Notes: a model not told the origin generated them from the letters alone. 64,000 nt of DNA from Microcella alkaliphila (GCF_004216855.1 NZ_SGXT01000011.1:1-64000); one strand, 5' to 3'; numbered from the stretch's first letter, positions 1 through 8,078 are shown. Program-made: numbers and translations.

Positions 1-1
1 C

Positions 2-82
2 TTCGACAACTACCGGCTGCGGATCCTGCTCGCCGCCGGCGGCCACAAGCCCTGGCGAACAGCCCCTACCCCCGCTTCATGA
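2..82 (+). pseudogene. C-terminal tail of an insertion-sequence transposase (gene cut by window edge)
   Basis: The first frame reads FDNYRLRILLAAGGHKPWRT and then stops at 80-82. A motif of the form (F)xNYRxRxLLxxGG near the extreme C-terminus is characteristic of DDE transposases, most likely ISL3-type; that assignment is from memory of the family and is not certain. The stop codon overlaps the end of the minus-strand helicase fragment, so the two broken genes abut with no room for a normal terminal inverted repeat. This suggests a deletion or recombination junction rather than a clean insertion. Whether the upstream part of the transposase is intact cannot be seen. Confidence 0.5.
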
Positions 83-839
83 CGAAGAGCCCGTTTACGT
101 GCGCGAAGAACTCGGGCCAATCAGTTGGATAGGAGTGGTCATTGACGAGGGTGTCCTGAGCCTCTTGCAGACGCTTGCCTTCGTTCTCGTAGGCGGTTTG
201 CTCGGATGCGGTGAAGTCGACGCCGACGAGGGCGAGCCGGAAAGGAGCGACGACACCCTCTTCGCGGGCCTCTCCGTAGCCGTAATCCACGAGCACGGGG
301 CCGAAGTAGGGGGCGAGATGGCGCTCGACTCCGTCGTCGAGTTGGCGTTCGTAGCTACCCGAGAGAGCGAGTCTCCGCTCGTACTGACCCCTGAGCGCCA
401 AGGAGAAGCTCTCTGACCCGTAGCGGTGGGCCTCGTCAGCGATCAGGAGGCCGAGGCTGGTTGGGAGGATCTCACGACGATGTGCGGACTGCACCGTCGC
501 CACAACCACATCGTGGTCGCGCAGGTCGTCGTTGCGGCCGCCGCCGACCGCGCCGATGCGAATGCCCACGAGGTTCTCGCGGAGAACTTTTTGCCACTGC
601 TGCAGTAGTGAATCTGACGGTACGAGAATGAGGCTCTTTCCGGCGTGCTGCCATGTGGTGTGAACGGCAGCGACTCCTACGAGGGATTTTCCGGACCCCG
701 TAATTGCCTTTACGACGCCCTGGTACTTGTTGTCTTCCCACATGCCATAGGCGCGTTTCTGCCACGCGCGCAGCGGGCGGCCACGGTAGGTCGGCTGGTC
801 TGCAAGTGGGTCGTAATATTCGTCGTCATTGTCGAGCAC
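66..839 (-). CDS. 3'-truncated superfamily II DEAD/DEAH helicase
   Basis: This 257-residue product carries only the first RecA-like domain of an XPB/UvrB-like superfamily II helicase. A Q-motif-like segment RPLRAWQKRAY lies at residues 21-31, Walker A AITGSGKS at 45-52, the DEAH box at 135-138, and a motif III-like LALSGS around 157-162. The second RecA domain with motifs IV-VI is missing: after residue 250 the reading frame runs into the transposase tail and stops. Family members are usually more than 500 residues, so the gene is broken and the product should lack helicase activity. The start is a GTG at 837-839. The 131 bases upstream, to the next gene at 971, contain no other gene. Confidence 0.75.
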   Translation of the reverse strand: MLDNDDEYYDPLADQPTYRGRPLRAWQKRAYGMWEDNKYQGVVKAITGSGKSLVGVAAVHTTWQHAGKSLILVPSDSLLQQWQKVLRENLVGIRIGAVGGGRNDDLRDHDVVVATVQSAHRREILPTSLGLLIADEAHRYGSESFSLALRGQYERRLALSGSYERQLDDGVERHLAPYFGPVLVDYGYGEAREEGVVAPFRLALVGVDFTASEQTAYENEGKRLQEAQDTLVNDHSYPTDWPEFFAHVNGLFVMKRG

Positions 840-970
840 CCTGAAGTCACCTCACGTCGTTGTGGTTTCGTTCAGGCTAGGGTGCCGCGCAGACATTCAT
901 CGATGACTCGCGTGCCAGCGGCATTTTGGGCGGCGCGACCGTGGCAGCAGTCTTCTAACCGCGGCGACTC

Positions 971-2539
971 CTAATTGTCCTGATCGTGACCCAGGCGAGT
1001 CAGAAACTTACTGACCTGGCGCGAAAGCGTCGTCGATTCCAGTCCGTGGAAGGCCGTCTCAATTTGCCTGAGCGCGGAAGCGAGGCGCTTTTCATCGTCC
1101 GAAAGTGCCTCTTCGAATTCTGCCTTCAGGAGGAAGCTGTGCGAATCCGTCGCTTTGCAGATCACCGCGTCGAGGAAGATCTCGAGCGTGCGTCCGGCGT
1201 TCGGCACGTCTCCGCTGTCATCTCGCGCGTTCATCGCCACCGTTGAGAGTTGGCCGCTCCAGAGGGCGTCGTGCAGGGGGTCGCGCGACATCGTGAGTGC
1301 GGTCGCCGCAGGGCCGGTAGTCGAGGTACCGACGGCGCGGCGAACGTCGTGCACGATCTCGTGGAAGTGGTCGTCGCGCAGGCCGAAGCCGACGAACAGC
1401 AGGTGGCGGGTCATGAGCGTGGCCTTCACCAGCGCGCTGAGGGCGCCGCGCTCCGAGTTGAAGCCCAGGTAGTCGTCGCGGGTCAGCACGATCGTCGACG
1501 GGTCGGTGACCGTGCCGTGCAGCTTCAGCAGCCAGCTCTCGGGGGTCGAGTCCGTTCCCGGAATCACGCGCCGGGGCTTGCCCGCGTCGGCGCACGCAAA
1601 CTCGAACAGTTCGTCGTAGTTCAGGGTGATCGCCTGTTCTGACTCGAGAGATGCGAGCAGGGCGGGCGCCAGGCCGTAGCGGGGGCGCTCGACGATCGAG
1701 GCGATCGCGCGCTGGAAGGCGGGGCCAGCATTCGTGCCGTGAGTCTGCTCGAAACGCATGCGCAGATAGGCGGCCTGGTCGAGGGGGCTAGTTCCGACGC
1801 GGGTGATACTCGCGAGCTCGGCCCCGTCGAGCCCAGCCTCTGCGCCGAGCGAGCTGATCAGCTCATCCCAGGTGGGGGCGCCCGCGCTGACGCTCACGCC
1901 GGCGCCGAGGAACGGAACGAGGCGGCCATCGCGGGCGATTGCGGCAAGTCGGTGGGCGTGGTCGATCAGATGCTCGGGCAGGGCGCCGGCGAGCGCACCG
2001 TTTTGCTGGCGGCGGCGTTGCGCGAGGGCGAAACTCGGCTCAGAGGCGAACACGAATGCGAGGTCGACCTCGTAGCGGGCGGCCAACTCTCTCGCCTCCG
2101 CATGCAGGGCATCGAAGATCGCGCCTCGGCGGTTAGCGCCGCCACCGCCGGCCGTGCCGAAGAACGGCAGCGCGAAAAGGGGGAGCGGGCGCGTGCGTGG
2201 TCGCGAAGCGGTTGCGGCCACGGCCTCGGCCACGAACGCCCGAAGCGCCGGGAAAAGTTCGGCGGGCTCGTCGAAGCCGTGCAGCGGCACAGCCGTGGCG
2301 ATGATGCGCGGGGCGTCGGGCTCGTCGACTGCCGGCGCGAGAGCTGCGGCGAGGCGGTCACCCACGCGCAGTGCCATGAGATCAGTTGCCTGCAGTTGTT
2401 CCGCGAGCGTCGGCAGAGCGTCGCGCCAATGCTGCTTGACGTTGATGCGCTGGTCGGTGGGCAGCAGCCAGGCGTCGCAGGCAATACGGGTGAGGTCACC
2501 CTGCACGACGAAGACGTGAGGGGCGGGGGTGTCGGCCAT
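971..2539 (-). CDS. SIR2-family protein with N-terminal macro-like domain
   Basis: The 522-residue protein has two parts. Residues 8-30 begin VFVVQGDLTRIACDAWLLPT, which resembles the opening of a macro (ADP-ribose-binding) domain. Residues 205-400 form a SIR2_2-type domain: FLGAGVS at 210-216 (NAD-binding loop), TLNYDE at 305-310 with the conserved Asn307, KLHGT with His341, and LLFVGFGLRDDHF near 380-392. SIR2 domains of this kind commonly hydrolyse NAD+ in anti-phage proteins; the macro-like region would bind ADP-ribose products. Both functions are inferred. The gene ends next to the truncated helicase and lies 33 bp downstream of the NrtR-like gene on the same strand, so the two may be co-transcribed. 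The macro call is weaker than the SIR2 call. Confidence 0.8.
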   Translation of the reverse strand: MADTPAPHVFVVQGDLTRIACDAWLLPTDQRINVKQHWRDALPTLAEQLQATDLMALRVGDRLAAALAPAVDEPDAPRIIATAVPLHGFDEPAELFPALRAFVAEAVAATASRPRTRPLPLFALPFFGTAGGGGANRRGAIFDALHAEARELAARYEVDLAFVFASEPSFALAQRRRQQNGALAGALPEHLIDHAHRLAAIARDGRLVPFLGAGVSVSAGAPTWDELISSLGAEAGLDGAELASITRVGTSPLDQAAYLRMRFEQTHGTNAGPAFQRAIASIVERPRYGLAPALLASLESEQAITLNYDELFEFACADAGKPRRVIPGTDSTPESWLLKLHGTVTDPSTIVLTRDDYLGFNSERGALSALVKATLMTRHLLFVGFGLRDDHFHEIVHDVRRAVGTSTTGPAATALTMSRDPLHDALWSGQLSTVAMNARDDSGDVPNAGRTLEIFLDAVICKATDSHSFLLKAEFEEALSDDEKRLASALRQIETAFHGLESTTLSRQVSKFLTRLGHDQDN

Positions 2540-2572
2540 GGCAGCTCCGTCGCGGTGGGGGTTGTCTTGACC

Positions 2573-3238
2573 CTATCGACGCGGGTCGGGTGTGCGGCGG
2601 AACAGCCGCGCTGGCTTGCCGCGGGTGCCGCGCGAGAGCTCGCCGGTGTCGGTGAGCAGCGGCTCCATGCGACGGCGGAAGGCGTCGCGAGGGAGGCGCT
2701 CTCCGGCGATCGCCTCGTGCAGCGTTTGCAGCTCGCGCAGGGTGAAGGGCTCGGGCAGCAGGGGGCGCGGGTCGGGGCGGTCGGCGTACTCGGCGCGCAG
2801 GGCGTCGACCGCGAGCTCGATGATCTCGGCGTGGTCGTACATGAGCGGCAGGGTGCGCGCTGACCCGACGGCCGTGGGGTGGGCTAGGCTCGCATCCAGG
2901 GTGAGATCGCGCGCCGGAACCACGTCAAGGTGCGCCACCGACAGCACCCAGCCGCGCGTGTCGCGGCCCGGCGCGTCGAAGACCCGCAGCTGGCGGGGCT
3001 CGAGGCCCGAGATGCCGCACTTCACCCGCAGGCTGCGCAGCACCGCGTCGCGCAGCGTCTCGCCCTCGTGCAGGAAGGTTCCGGGTAGGGCGGGGCGGTC
3101 GCCCGACTGCACGAGCACGACCGACAGGGCTCTGTCGGCCACCGTCAGCAGGGCCGTGTCGACCGCGACCGACGGGCGCGGGTAGTCGGTCAGGGCGCGC
3201 GAGGGGGCCTCCGAGTTCGCGGGATGTTTGGGCTGCAC
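2573..3238 (-). CDS. nrtR: NrtR-type regulator (degenerate Nudix domain plus winged helix)
   Basis: This 221-residue protein has a Nudix fold at residues 20-140 and a C-terminal winged-helix segment (about 145-215) rich in Arg and Lys. This layout is typical of NrtR, which represses NAD metabolism genes and senses ADP-ribose-type ligands. In the Nudix box the catalytic REUxEExGU region reads RSLRVKCGI (68-76), so the metal-binding glutamates are lost and a hydrolase role is unlikely. The start is a GTG at 3236-3238 with a GATAAT -10 hexamer six bases upstream, so the mRNA is probably leaderless. It is divergent from the ARPP-1-like gene and probably controls it together with the ADP-ribosyl genes nearby; the target assignment is inferred from position. 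Confidence 0.8.
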   Translation of the reverse strand: MQPKHPANSEAPSRALTDYPRPSVAVDTALLTVADRALSVVLVQSGDRPALPGTFLHEGETLRDAVLRSLRVKCGISGLEPRQLRVFDAPGRDTRGWVLSVAHLDVVPARDLTLDASLAHPTAVGSARTLPLMYDHAEIIELAVDALRAEYADRPDPRPLLPEPFTLRELQTLHEAIAGERLPRDAFRRRMEPLLTDTGELSRGTRGKPARLFRRTPDPRR

Positions 3239-3244
3239 GTGTCG

Positions 3245-3313
3245 ATTATCGCGCTTCCGCGCTAAATGTCGGTGGTCACTCCTAACCTCTTTTTAGAGCG
3301 CAGACGCGCTAAA
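3245..3313. promoter_or_regulatory. Divergent control region with repeated GCGCTAAA boxes (candidate NrtR operator)
   Basis: GCGCTAAA occurs at 3259-3266 and again at 3306-3313, and an imperfect inverted partner TTTAGAGCGC lies at 3292-3301. The minus-strand -10 box of the regulator (GATAAT, 3250-3245) borders the first copy. The second copy runs into the AAAGGAGG ribosome-binding site (3311-3318) of the plus-strand gene. The layout fits autoregulation plus control of the divergent gene; the binding protein is inferred. Confidence 0.5.
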
Positions 3314-3323
3314 GGAGGACGCC

Positions 3324-4295
3324 ATGATCGAACTACACCGGATGCACGTGGGCCGCGGAATCGCCGACGGCCCCGTCACGCTCTTCCCCGTCTGGATCGA
3401 CGTGCCCGCCGTCACCGGCATCGACTGGCGGCCCACCGCCGTCGCCTACCGCGAGTTCGACGGGGGAGCCTCGGTGTCGACCCTCACCGCCCAGGCGGTC
3501 GGGCTGCGCCCCGCCATCGCGCTCGACGGCGACCTCGCCGAAGGCGGCTGGCAGACCCGCATGGTCGCGCGCAGCGTGCTGCTGGGCGCCGGGCAGACCG
3601 CGAAGCTGCCGGTGCTGTGCGTCGAAGAGGGGCGCTGGGGTGGGCTCAGCGACGAGCTCGTCGGGCGGGCGCGCCGGGCGACGCCCGCCGTGCGGGCTGC
3701 CACCTACGGCGCGGGCGACGCTCAGCAGAGTGTCTGGGCTCAGGTGCGCGAGTTCGAGCAGCTCGTGGGCGGCGCGGGCGTCTCGGCCACCCGGTCGCTT
3801 GCACACCACCTCGACGCCCTCGACGGCCTCGGTGACGGGCTGGAGGTGTGGCAGCCGACGGGCCTCGAGCCGCTCGGCGCGCGCCCCACGGTGATCGACG
3901 GCCAGCGCGGCGTGGTCGTCGGCATCGGCGGCCGCATCGTTGGGGCCGAGCTCTTCGCCTCCACCGTCGCGCTCAAATCGCGATGGGCGGGCATCATCGA
4001 CGCCGCCCGCCTGGATGCGCGGCGCGTGTCGCCCGCCGCAACTCCCGCTGAACAGGCCCGCCGTTTTGCGCGTCGACTTGAGCAGGTTGGGATCGGGCGC
4101 GACGTCTATGCGCCGGGCGGGCTCTCGGTCGCGCTCGAGACCCGCGACGAGCGGTACGCGGGGCGCGGCATCGCGCTGTCGTCACCGGCGGCGACGTCGG
4201 AGGGATCTAACTCGACCGCGCTCAGCGGTGACGAGCGGATGCTGCACCTGGGCGTCGTCGACCTCGCGCATCCGATGTTCGCGTTGGCGGCGTGA
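3324..4295 (+). CDS. Probable ARPP-1 family protein (ADP-ribosylglycohydrolase/phosphatase-associated)
   Basis: The 323-residue soluble protein has no signal peptide or membrane segment. Its start (ATG) has a strong AAAGGAGG site five bases upstream. The sequence (GPVTLFPVWID near the N-terminus, AVAYREFDGGASVSTLTAQ, then GGRIVGAELFAS in the C-terminal half) looks like the family named in Pfam for association with ADP-ribosylglycohydrolases and rhodanese/phosphatase-fold proteins (ARPP-1). I identify it by recall, not search. Its biochemical role is not established. The neighbours fit: a divergent NrtR-like regulator and, about 900 bp downstream on the same strand, an ADP-ribosylglycohydrolase fused to a phosphatase-like domain. 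The Fic gene pair lies between them on the opposite strand. Confidence 0.65.
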   Translation: MIELHRMHVGRGIADGPVTLFPVWIDVPAVTGIDWRPTAVAYREFDGGASVSTLTAQAVGLRPAIALDGDLAEGGWQTRMVARSVLLGAGQTAKLPVLCVEEGRWGGLSDELVGRARRATPAVRAATYGAGDAQQSVWAQVREFEQLVGGAGVSATRSLAHHLDALDGLGDGLEVWQPTGLEPLGARPTVIDGQRGVVVGIGGRIVGAELFASTVALKSRWAGIIDAARLDARRVSPAATPAEQARRFARRLEQVGIGRDVYAPGGLSVALETRDERYAGRGIALSSPAATSEGSNSTALSGDERMLHLGVVDLAHPMFALAA

Positions 4296-4318
4296 CCGGG
4301 GTGTGCGGTTGGACGCCT

Positions 4319-4942
4319 CTAGAGCATCTCGATCGTCGGCAGGAAGTCGGTGAGGGGCTGAGGGTCACGATCACGGTCGTATTGCCGAAGAAGACCGATG
4401 TATTCGGCCTTGTCGATCGCCCAGTCAAAAGTCTCGACCGACGACGGGCCCTGGGTGGCCAAGTAGACGAGATCAGCCAGCAGGCGAGTGGAGCGACCGT
4501 TGCCGTCGGTGAATGGGTGAATGCGCGTGAGTTCGGCGTGCGTGGCAACAGCAACCGTCTTGGCGGCCCAGTCGTCGGTGTGGCTCCAGCGGTAGGCGAT
4601 TGTTTCCAGCGACGCGCGCACCTCTTCGGCGATGCGCTCAGGGGCGATGCCGATCGACAACTCTCTGTTGCGGTATCGGCCTGCCCACTGCCACAGGTCG
4701 CCGTAGAGCTCCTTATGGAGATCGCGCACGAAGTAGTCGGTGAGCAGTTCGTCGAGCGTGAGCCGGTTGTCGAGCACGGCCGTCACATGGGCTACCGCGA
4801 CCTCGGCGTAGATCGCTTGCTCGAGGTCAAAGACCTCCGACTTGAGGGGTACAGAGCCGAGGCGCATCGCCACGTCGGGCAGGAGGGCGTCCCACTCGTC
4901 GCCATCGAGGGGCGTCTCGCCATACCCGGGCTCGAGGGTCAT
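4319..4942 (-). CDS. Fic family AMP-transferase (toxin)
   Basis: The 207-residue protein carries an intact Fic motif HPFTDGNGRSTR at residues 142-153. It has the catalytic His, the acidic Asp, the glycine anion hole and the final Arg, so it should transfer AMP from ATP to target proteins. The flap region GRYRNRELSIG is at 88-98. No inhibitory (S/T)xxxE(G/N) helix is obvious in the protein itself, consistent with regulation by a separate antitoxin. Its ATG overlaps the stop codon of the 52-residue gene upstream (ATGA), the usual arrangement for a translationally coupled toxin-antitoxin pair. It ends 23 bp from the convergent ARPP-1-like gene. The target protein is unknown. Confidence 0.85.
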   Translation of the reverse strand: MTLEPGYGETPLDGDEWDALLPDVAMRLGSVPLKSEVFDLEQAIYAEVAVAHVTAVLDNRLTLDELLTDYFVRDLHKELYGDLWQWAGRYRNRELSIGIAPERIAEEVRASLETIAYRWSHTDDWAAKTVAVATHAELTRIHPFTDGNGRSTRLLADLVYLATQGPSSVETFDWAIDKAEYIGLLRQYDRDRDPQPLTDFLPTIEML

Positions 4943-5097
4943 CCGGCAGCGGTGCGTCGATCTCGCAGAAACTGTTCCGCCCGAGGGGACCGCACGAAGC
5001 CGTCAGGAACGTCGCGGCGCTCGAGACGCGCCGACTCGCGGGCCGATCGTTCGACTGCGCGCCGGATGACGGCCGCGTCAACTTTTCTGCGTTCCAC
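4939..5097 (-). CDS. Small Fic-associated antitoxin (52 residues)
   Basis: A GTG at 5095-5097 follows an ideal GAGGAGG ribosome-binding site eight bases upstream. The frame encodes 52 residues starting VERRKVDAAVIRRAVERSAR and ends in a TGA that overlaps the Fic ATG. An in-frame stop shortly upstream limits any longer version. Residues 22-27 read SARLER. VbhA-type antitoxins block Fic with a helix containing (S/T)xxxE(G/N); Ser22 and Glu26 fit this, but the following residue is Arg rather than Gly or Asn. The protein is Arg-rich and probably helical. The coupling, size and position make an antitoxin role likely; the inhibition mechanism is inferred. Confidence 0.7.
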   Translation of the reverse strand: MERRKVDAAVIRRAVERSARESARLERRDVPDGFVRSPRAEQFLRDRRTAAG

Positions 5098-5208
5098 GTC
5101 GGGCGCCTCCTCGTCCCGTCAGGGTACTCCTCTACGCGATGAGACCGCAGCACGTCGCGTGACCGAATGTCAGACCTCACCGCTAGACCAGACCCTCAGG
5201 AGACGCCC

Positions 5209-6771
5209 ATGACCGCACCTCGCATCACCCCCGCCCTCACCGACCGCGCTGTCGGGGCGCTCGTCGGCACCGCCGCCGGCGACGCGCTCGGCGCCGGCTA
5301 CGAGTTCGGGCCGCCATTGGCTGACGACGCGCCCGTTGGCATGATCGGGGGCGGCAGCTTCGGCTGGGCTGCGGGGGAGTGGACCGACGACACCTCCATG
5401 GCCGTGCCCATCGCGCGGGCTGCCGCGCGCGGGGCCGACCTGCGCGACCCCTCGACGCACGACGAAATCGTCGCCGCGTGGATCGACTGGGCGCGCACCG
5501 CCCCCGACGTCGGGGTGCAAACCCGATCGGTGCTGAGCGCCGCCGGTGCGCTCGGCGGCGACGCGGCGGCTGCTCGGCGCGCGGCCCAGCAGCTGCACGA
5601 GCGCACCGGGCGCAGCGGCGGCAACGGCTCGCTCATGCGCACCGCGCCCGTCGCGCTCGCCCACCTCGGCGACCCCGACGCCATCGCCGACGCGGCACGC
5701 GCCATTAGCGGCCTCACCCACTACGACGACGATGCGGGCGACGCGTGCGTCATCTGGTCGGTCGCCATCGGGCACGCCATCGTCACGGGCTCGCTGTCGA
5801 TCGACGTCGGCATCGACGCGCTACCCGCCGAACGCCGCGGCCGCTGGGCCGGGCTCGTTCGCGAGGCCGAGCAGTCGCAGCCGCGCGACTTCGACCGCAA
5901 CGGCTGGGTCGTGCACGCGCTGCAGGGAGCCTGGTCGAGCATCCACCATGCGGGCGTCGCCGTGCTCGAAACGGGGGCTCCGCGCGCGACCGCGCTGCGC
6001 GACGGCCTCGAACGCGCGGTGCGCGGAGGGCGCGACACCGACACGGTCGCCGCTATCGCCGGCGGGATGCTCGGCGCCGTACACGGGGCATCGGCCACGC
6101 CCGCCGCCTGGCGGCGGCTCATCCACGGCTGGCCCGGTCTCGACACCCGCGGCCTCACCGAGCTCGCCGTGCAGGCCGTGCGCGGGGGAGAGCTCGGTAC
6201 CGGTGACTGGCCGCTCGGCGAACGCATGGACTACGCGGGGTGGGGTGCGCGGGCGACGCTCACCGCGCATCCGCACGACGAGGGGGTACTGCTCGGCTCG
6301 ATCGTCGACCTCGACGCGGTTCTCGACGGCAGCGCCGGGGTGCAGGTCGACGTGGTCGTGTCGCTGTGCCGGGTGGGGCGGGCGCAGCGGGCCGAGACCC
6401 ATGTGGAGCAGTGGCTCATCGACGATCCGACCGACGGGCTCAACCCCAACCTCGACTTTGTGTTGGCCGACACGGTCGACGTGATCGCCGAGCTGCGTGG
6501 TGAGGGGAAGACCGTGCTCGTGCACTGCGTGCAGGCGCAGAGCCGCACTCCGTCGGTCGCGGCGCTGTATGCCGCGCGGCAGTTTGGCGTTGGGGTCGAC
6601 GAGGCGTTCAATGCGGTGGGCCGCGCTGCCGGGGGCGCGACCGCAGGCCTTCCTCGTCGAAGCGGTGCGGCGACTTGCCAAGCAGGCGTGATTGCTTATC
6701 GGCGAGGCTTGCACAGCGCTGAGCGGAAATTGCCCAATGTCGGGGCAACCGTCTACGCTGAGAGGCGGTAG
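5209..6771 (+). CDS. ADP-ribosylglycohydrolase fused to dual-specificity-phosphatase-like domain, frameshifted at its end
   Basis: Residues about 10-345 form an ADP-ribosylglycohydrolase (DraG/ARH) domain: GTAAGDALGAGYEF, the metal-binding WTDDTSM near 58-64, SGGNGSLMRTAPVAL, and GGRDTDTVAAIAGG near 272-285. It should remove ADP-ribose from proteins or related substrates. Residues about 350 onward form a phosphatase-like domain with the Cys-x5-Arg loop HCVQAQSRTPS near 439-449. After AFNAV (near 6620) the frame goes wrong. The next frame carries the expected family ending ALPGARPQAFLVEAVRRLA and stops at 6689-6691, whereas the annotated frame runs on to 6771 with unrelated residues. One base is missing around 6612-6625, or the read is in error. 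The ATG at 5209 has AGGAGA five bases upstream and is preferred over the in-frame ATG at 5167. Confidence 0.85.
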   Translation: MTAPRITPALTDRAVGALVGTAAGDALGAGYEFGPPLADDAPVGMIGGGSFGWAAGEWTDDTSMAVPIARAAARGADLRDPSTHDEIVAAWIDWARTAPDVGVQTRSVLSAAGALGGDAAAARRAAQQLHERTGRSGGNGSLMRTAPVALAHLGDPDAIADAARAISGLTHYDDDAGDACVIWSVAIGHAIVTGSLSIDVGIDALPAERRGRWAGLVREAEQSQPRDFDRNGWVVHALQGAWSSIHHAGVAVLETGAPRATALRDGLERAVRGGRDTDTVAAIAGGMLGAVHGASATPAAWRRLIHGWPGLDTRGLTELAVQAVRGGELGTGDWPLGERMDYAGWGARATLTAHPHDEGVLLGSIVDLDAVLDGSAGVQVDVVVSLCRVGRAQRAETHVEQWLIDDPTDGLNPNLDFVLADTVDVIAELRGEGKTVLVHCVQAQSRTPSVAALYAARQFGVGVDEAFNAVGRAAGGATAGLPRRSGAATCQAGVIAYRRGLHSAERKLPNVGATVYAERR

Positions 6772-6806
6772 CGAAGGGTGAAAAAGACCTTTGAGCGCCG
6801 ATTCGG

Positions 6807-6832
6807 AAAGCCCGCGCGAGAGCGCGGGCTTT
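6807..6832 (+). terminator. Rho-independent-type hairpin after the ARG-phosphatase gene
   Basis: An 11-bp perfect stem AAAGCCCGCGC / GCGCGGGCTTT closes a GAGA loop 35 bp after the stop. It separates the NAD-related cluster from the DUF3800 gene. Only a short T stretch follows. Confidence 0.75.
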
Positions 6833-6862
6833 CGTGTCGGTGGTGGTTGACATAGTGGCGTC

Positions 6863-7768
6863 ATGCTCTTGGCCTACATCGACGAAGTCGGCGAGACCGG
6901 CGCCTTCGTATCCAAGGCGCACCCCCGCTACAACACCAGCCCCGCATTCGGCTACGCGGGCTTTGTCGTGCCGGCTGCTGAGGCACGCCGCTTCGGCATG
7001 TGGTTTACGGAAGAAAAGAGAAGACTCTTCCGAACGGAGATAGCGCAAAGTAGCGCGCCCGACCAGTGGGAACGCAAGGGCTCGATGATCTTTCGAGAGA
7101 CGACGCTACAGAGGTACCCGCAGCAGCTTCGTGTCTTCAACGCATTAGTACGCAGGCTGCGAAGCATTGGTGGAAATCTCTTCTTTTATGTCGACGAGAA
7201 GCCGATCGGCACTCCGAAACAGACTCGCCTCGATACGGTCTCTCGCGAATCTGCAGCGATGAAGGAAACCTTGAATCGACTGGCGCGGCACGCTGAGGGC
7301 CGAGAGAGCAGCCTCCTCGTGCTGATGGATCAGGTCAATGAGAAGCAGCGAATCGACCGCATGCCAACACTGTACGCACACATGTTCAGTCGCTCGAACG
7401 AGTTCGAGGAGATGAAGCGCATCGTCGAGCCTCCCATGCACATCGACAGTGCAGTGAGTTCCAACATTCAGTTTGCCGACTGGGTCGCCGCCAGCCTCTC
7501 GCGCGCAATCGACTACCAGCTGGTTGAGGAATCGGAGCACGCGTGGATAACGGGATACGCGGCTGAATCGTTGCGCGGGTCGTTCACCAAAGAGTCAAAG
7601 CTGCACCTGTGGCAGCGAGGCGTCGGCGACATCCACCATTCCGCTGCACTGAAGCCAGAGCGCCCGTTGTATCCGAAGGTCGGAGGACAGCGAGTCTCGG
7701 CGGGGATACCGGATGCTGCCATTCGCAAGTTGCGCGCTGCCGCAGAGCGGCGCGGTGACACGAGCTAG
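6863..7768 (+). CDS. DUF3800 domain protein
   Basis: This 301-residue soluble protein starts MLLAYIDEVGETG. An acidic IDExG opening is the hallmark of DUF3800, which has an RNase H-like fold and is frequent in prokaryotic defence and mobile regions. Further conserved-looking acidic positions are YVDEK near 110, LVLMDQVNEKQR near 152 and QFADWVAASLSRAIDY near 205, which together could form a metal site. The function is not established for the family. It has its own promoter region after a terminator. Its GC and codon use look slightly lower than the neighbours (for example more AGT, TTG and AAA codons), compatible with horizontal acquisition. Confidence 0.7.
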   Translation: MLLAYIDEVGETGAFVSKAHPRYNTSPAFGYAGFVVPAAEARRFGMWFTEEKRRLFRTEIAQSSAPDQWERKGSMIFRETTLQRYPQQLRVFNALVRRLRSIGGNLFFYVDEKPIGTPKQTRLDTVSRESAAMKETLNRLARHAEGRESSLLVLMDQVNEKQRIDRMPTLYAHMFSRSNEFEEMKRIVEPPMHIDSAVSSNIQFADWVAASLSRAIDYQLVEESEHAWITGYAAESLRGSFTKESKLHLWQRGVGDIHHSAALKPERPLYPKVGGQRVSAGIPDAAIRKLRAAAERRGDTS

Positions 7769-7834
7769 CGTCGTGCTCGTCGAATGTTGGCGCTGTGAAC
7801 TCCCGACGAGGAGCCGCCTCGAACCCCACAATCG

Positions 7835-8040
7835 TCAACCCGCTGACCGGGCGTGGGGGGCGTTGAGCAGCGCCTCGCTCCACGCGAGCTGGCGGCAGAG
7901 TCGGAGGTGGCAGCGCTCGCCATCTCGGTGCCTGCCGCCAGCGGTGCGGCGGCTCGCGCGGGCGTGGCATCGAAGGATGGGCTGCGCCGCCTCCCTCACA
8001 GCCAGGAGGTCGCTCACGGCATCACCGGGTTGTGGGGCGA
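7835..8040 (-). pseudogene. Decayed partial copy of the unknown gene at 11640-12239
   Basis: The 310 bp between 7769 and 8078 has no intact gene. Bases 7864-7901 match 11995-12032 at 34 of 38 positions. On the minus strand both encode a segment with the core RQLAWSE(A/V)LL. Weaker resemblance (DLLAV versus DLIAV) continues upstream, but no full frame survives. The relation places a damaged copy of this gene beside the first vapBC-like module and the intact one beside the second, supporting a segmental duplication. Boundaries are approximate. Confidence 0.45.
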
Positions 8041-8078
8041 GGCGCCACGTACTGCCGGAAAAGGCGCACGGTGGCGTC

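Noticed and set aside
5167-5208. Earlier ATG for the ADP-ribosylglycohydrolase
   Set aside because: The ATG at 5209 has a well-placed AGGAGA and begins just before the conserved domain; the 14 extra residues are unlike family N-termini.
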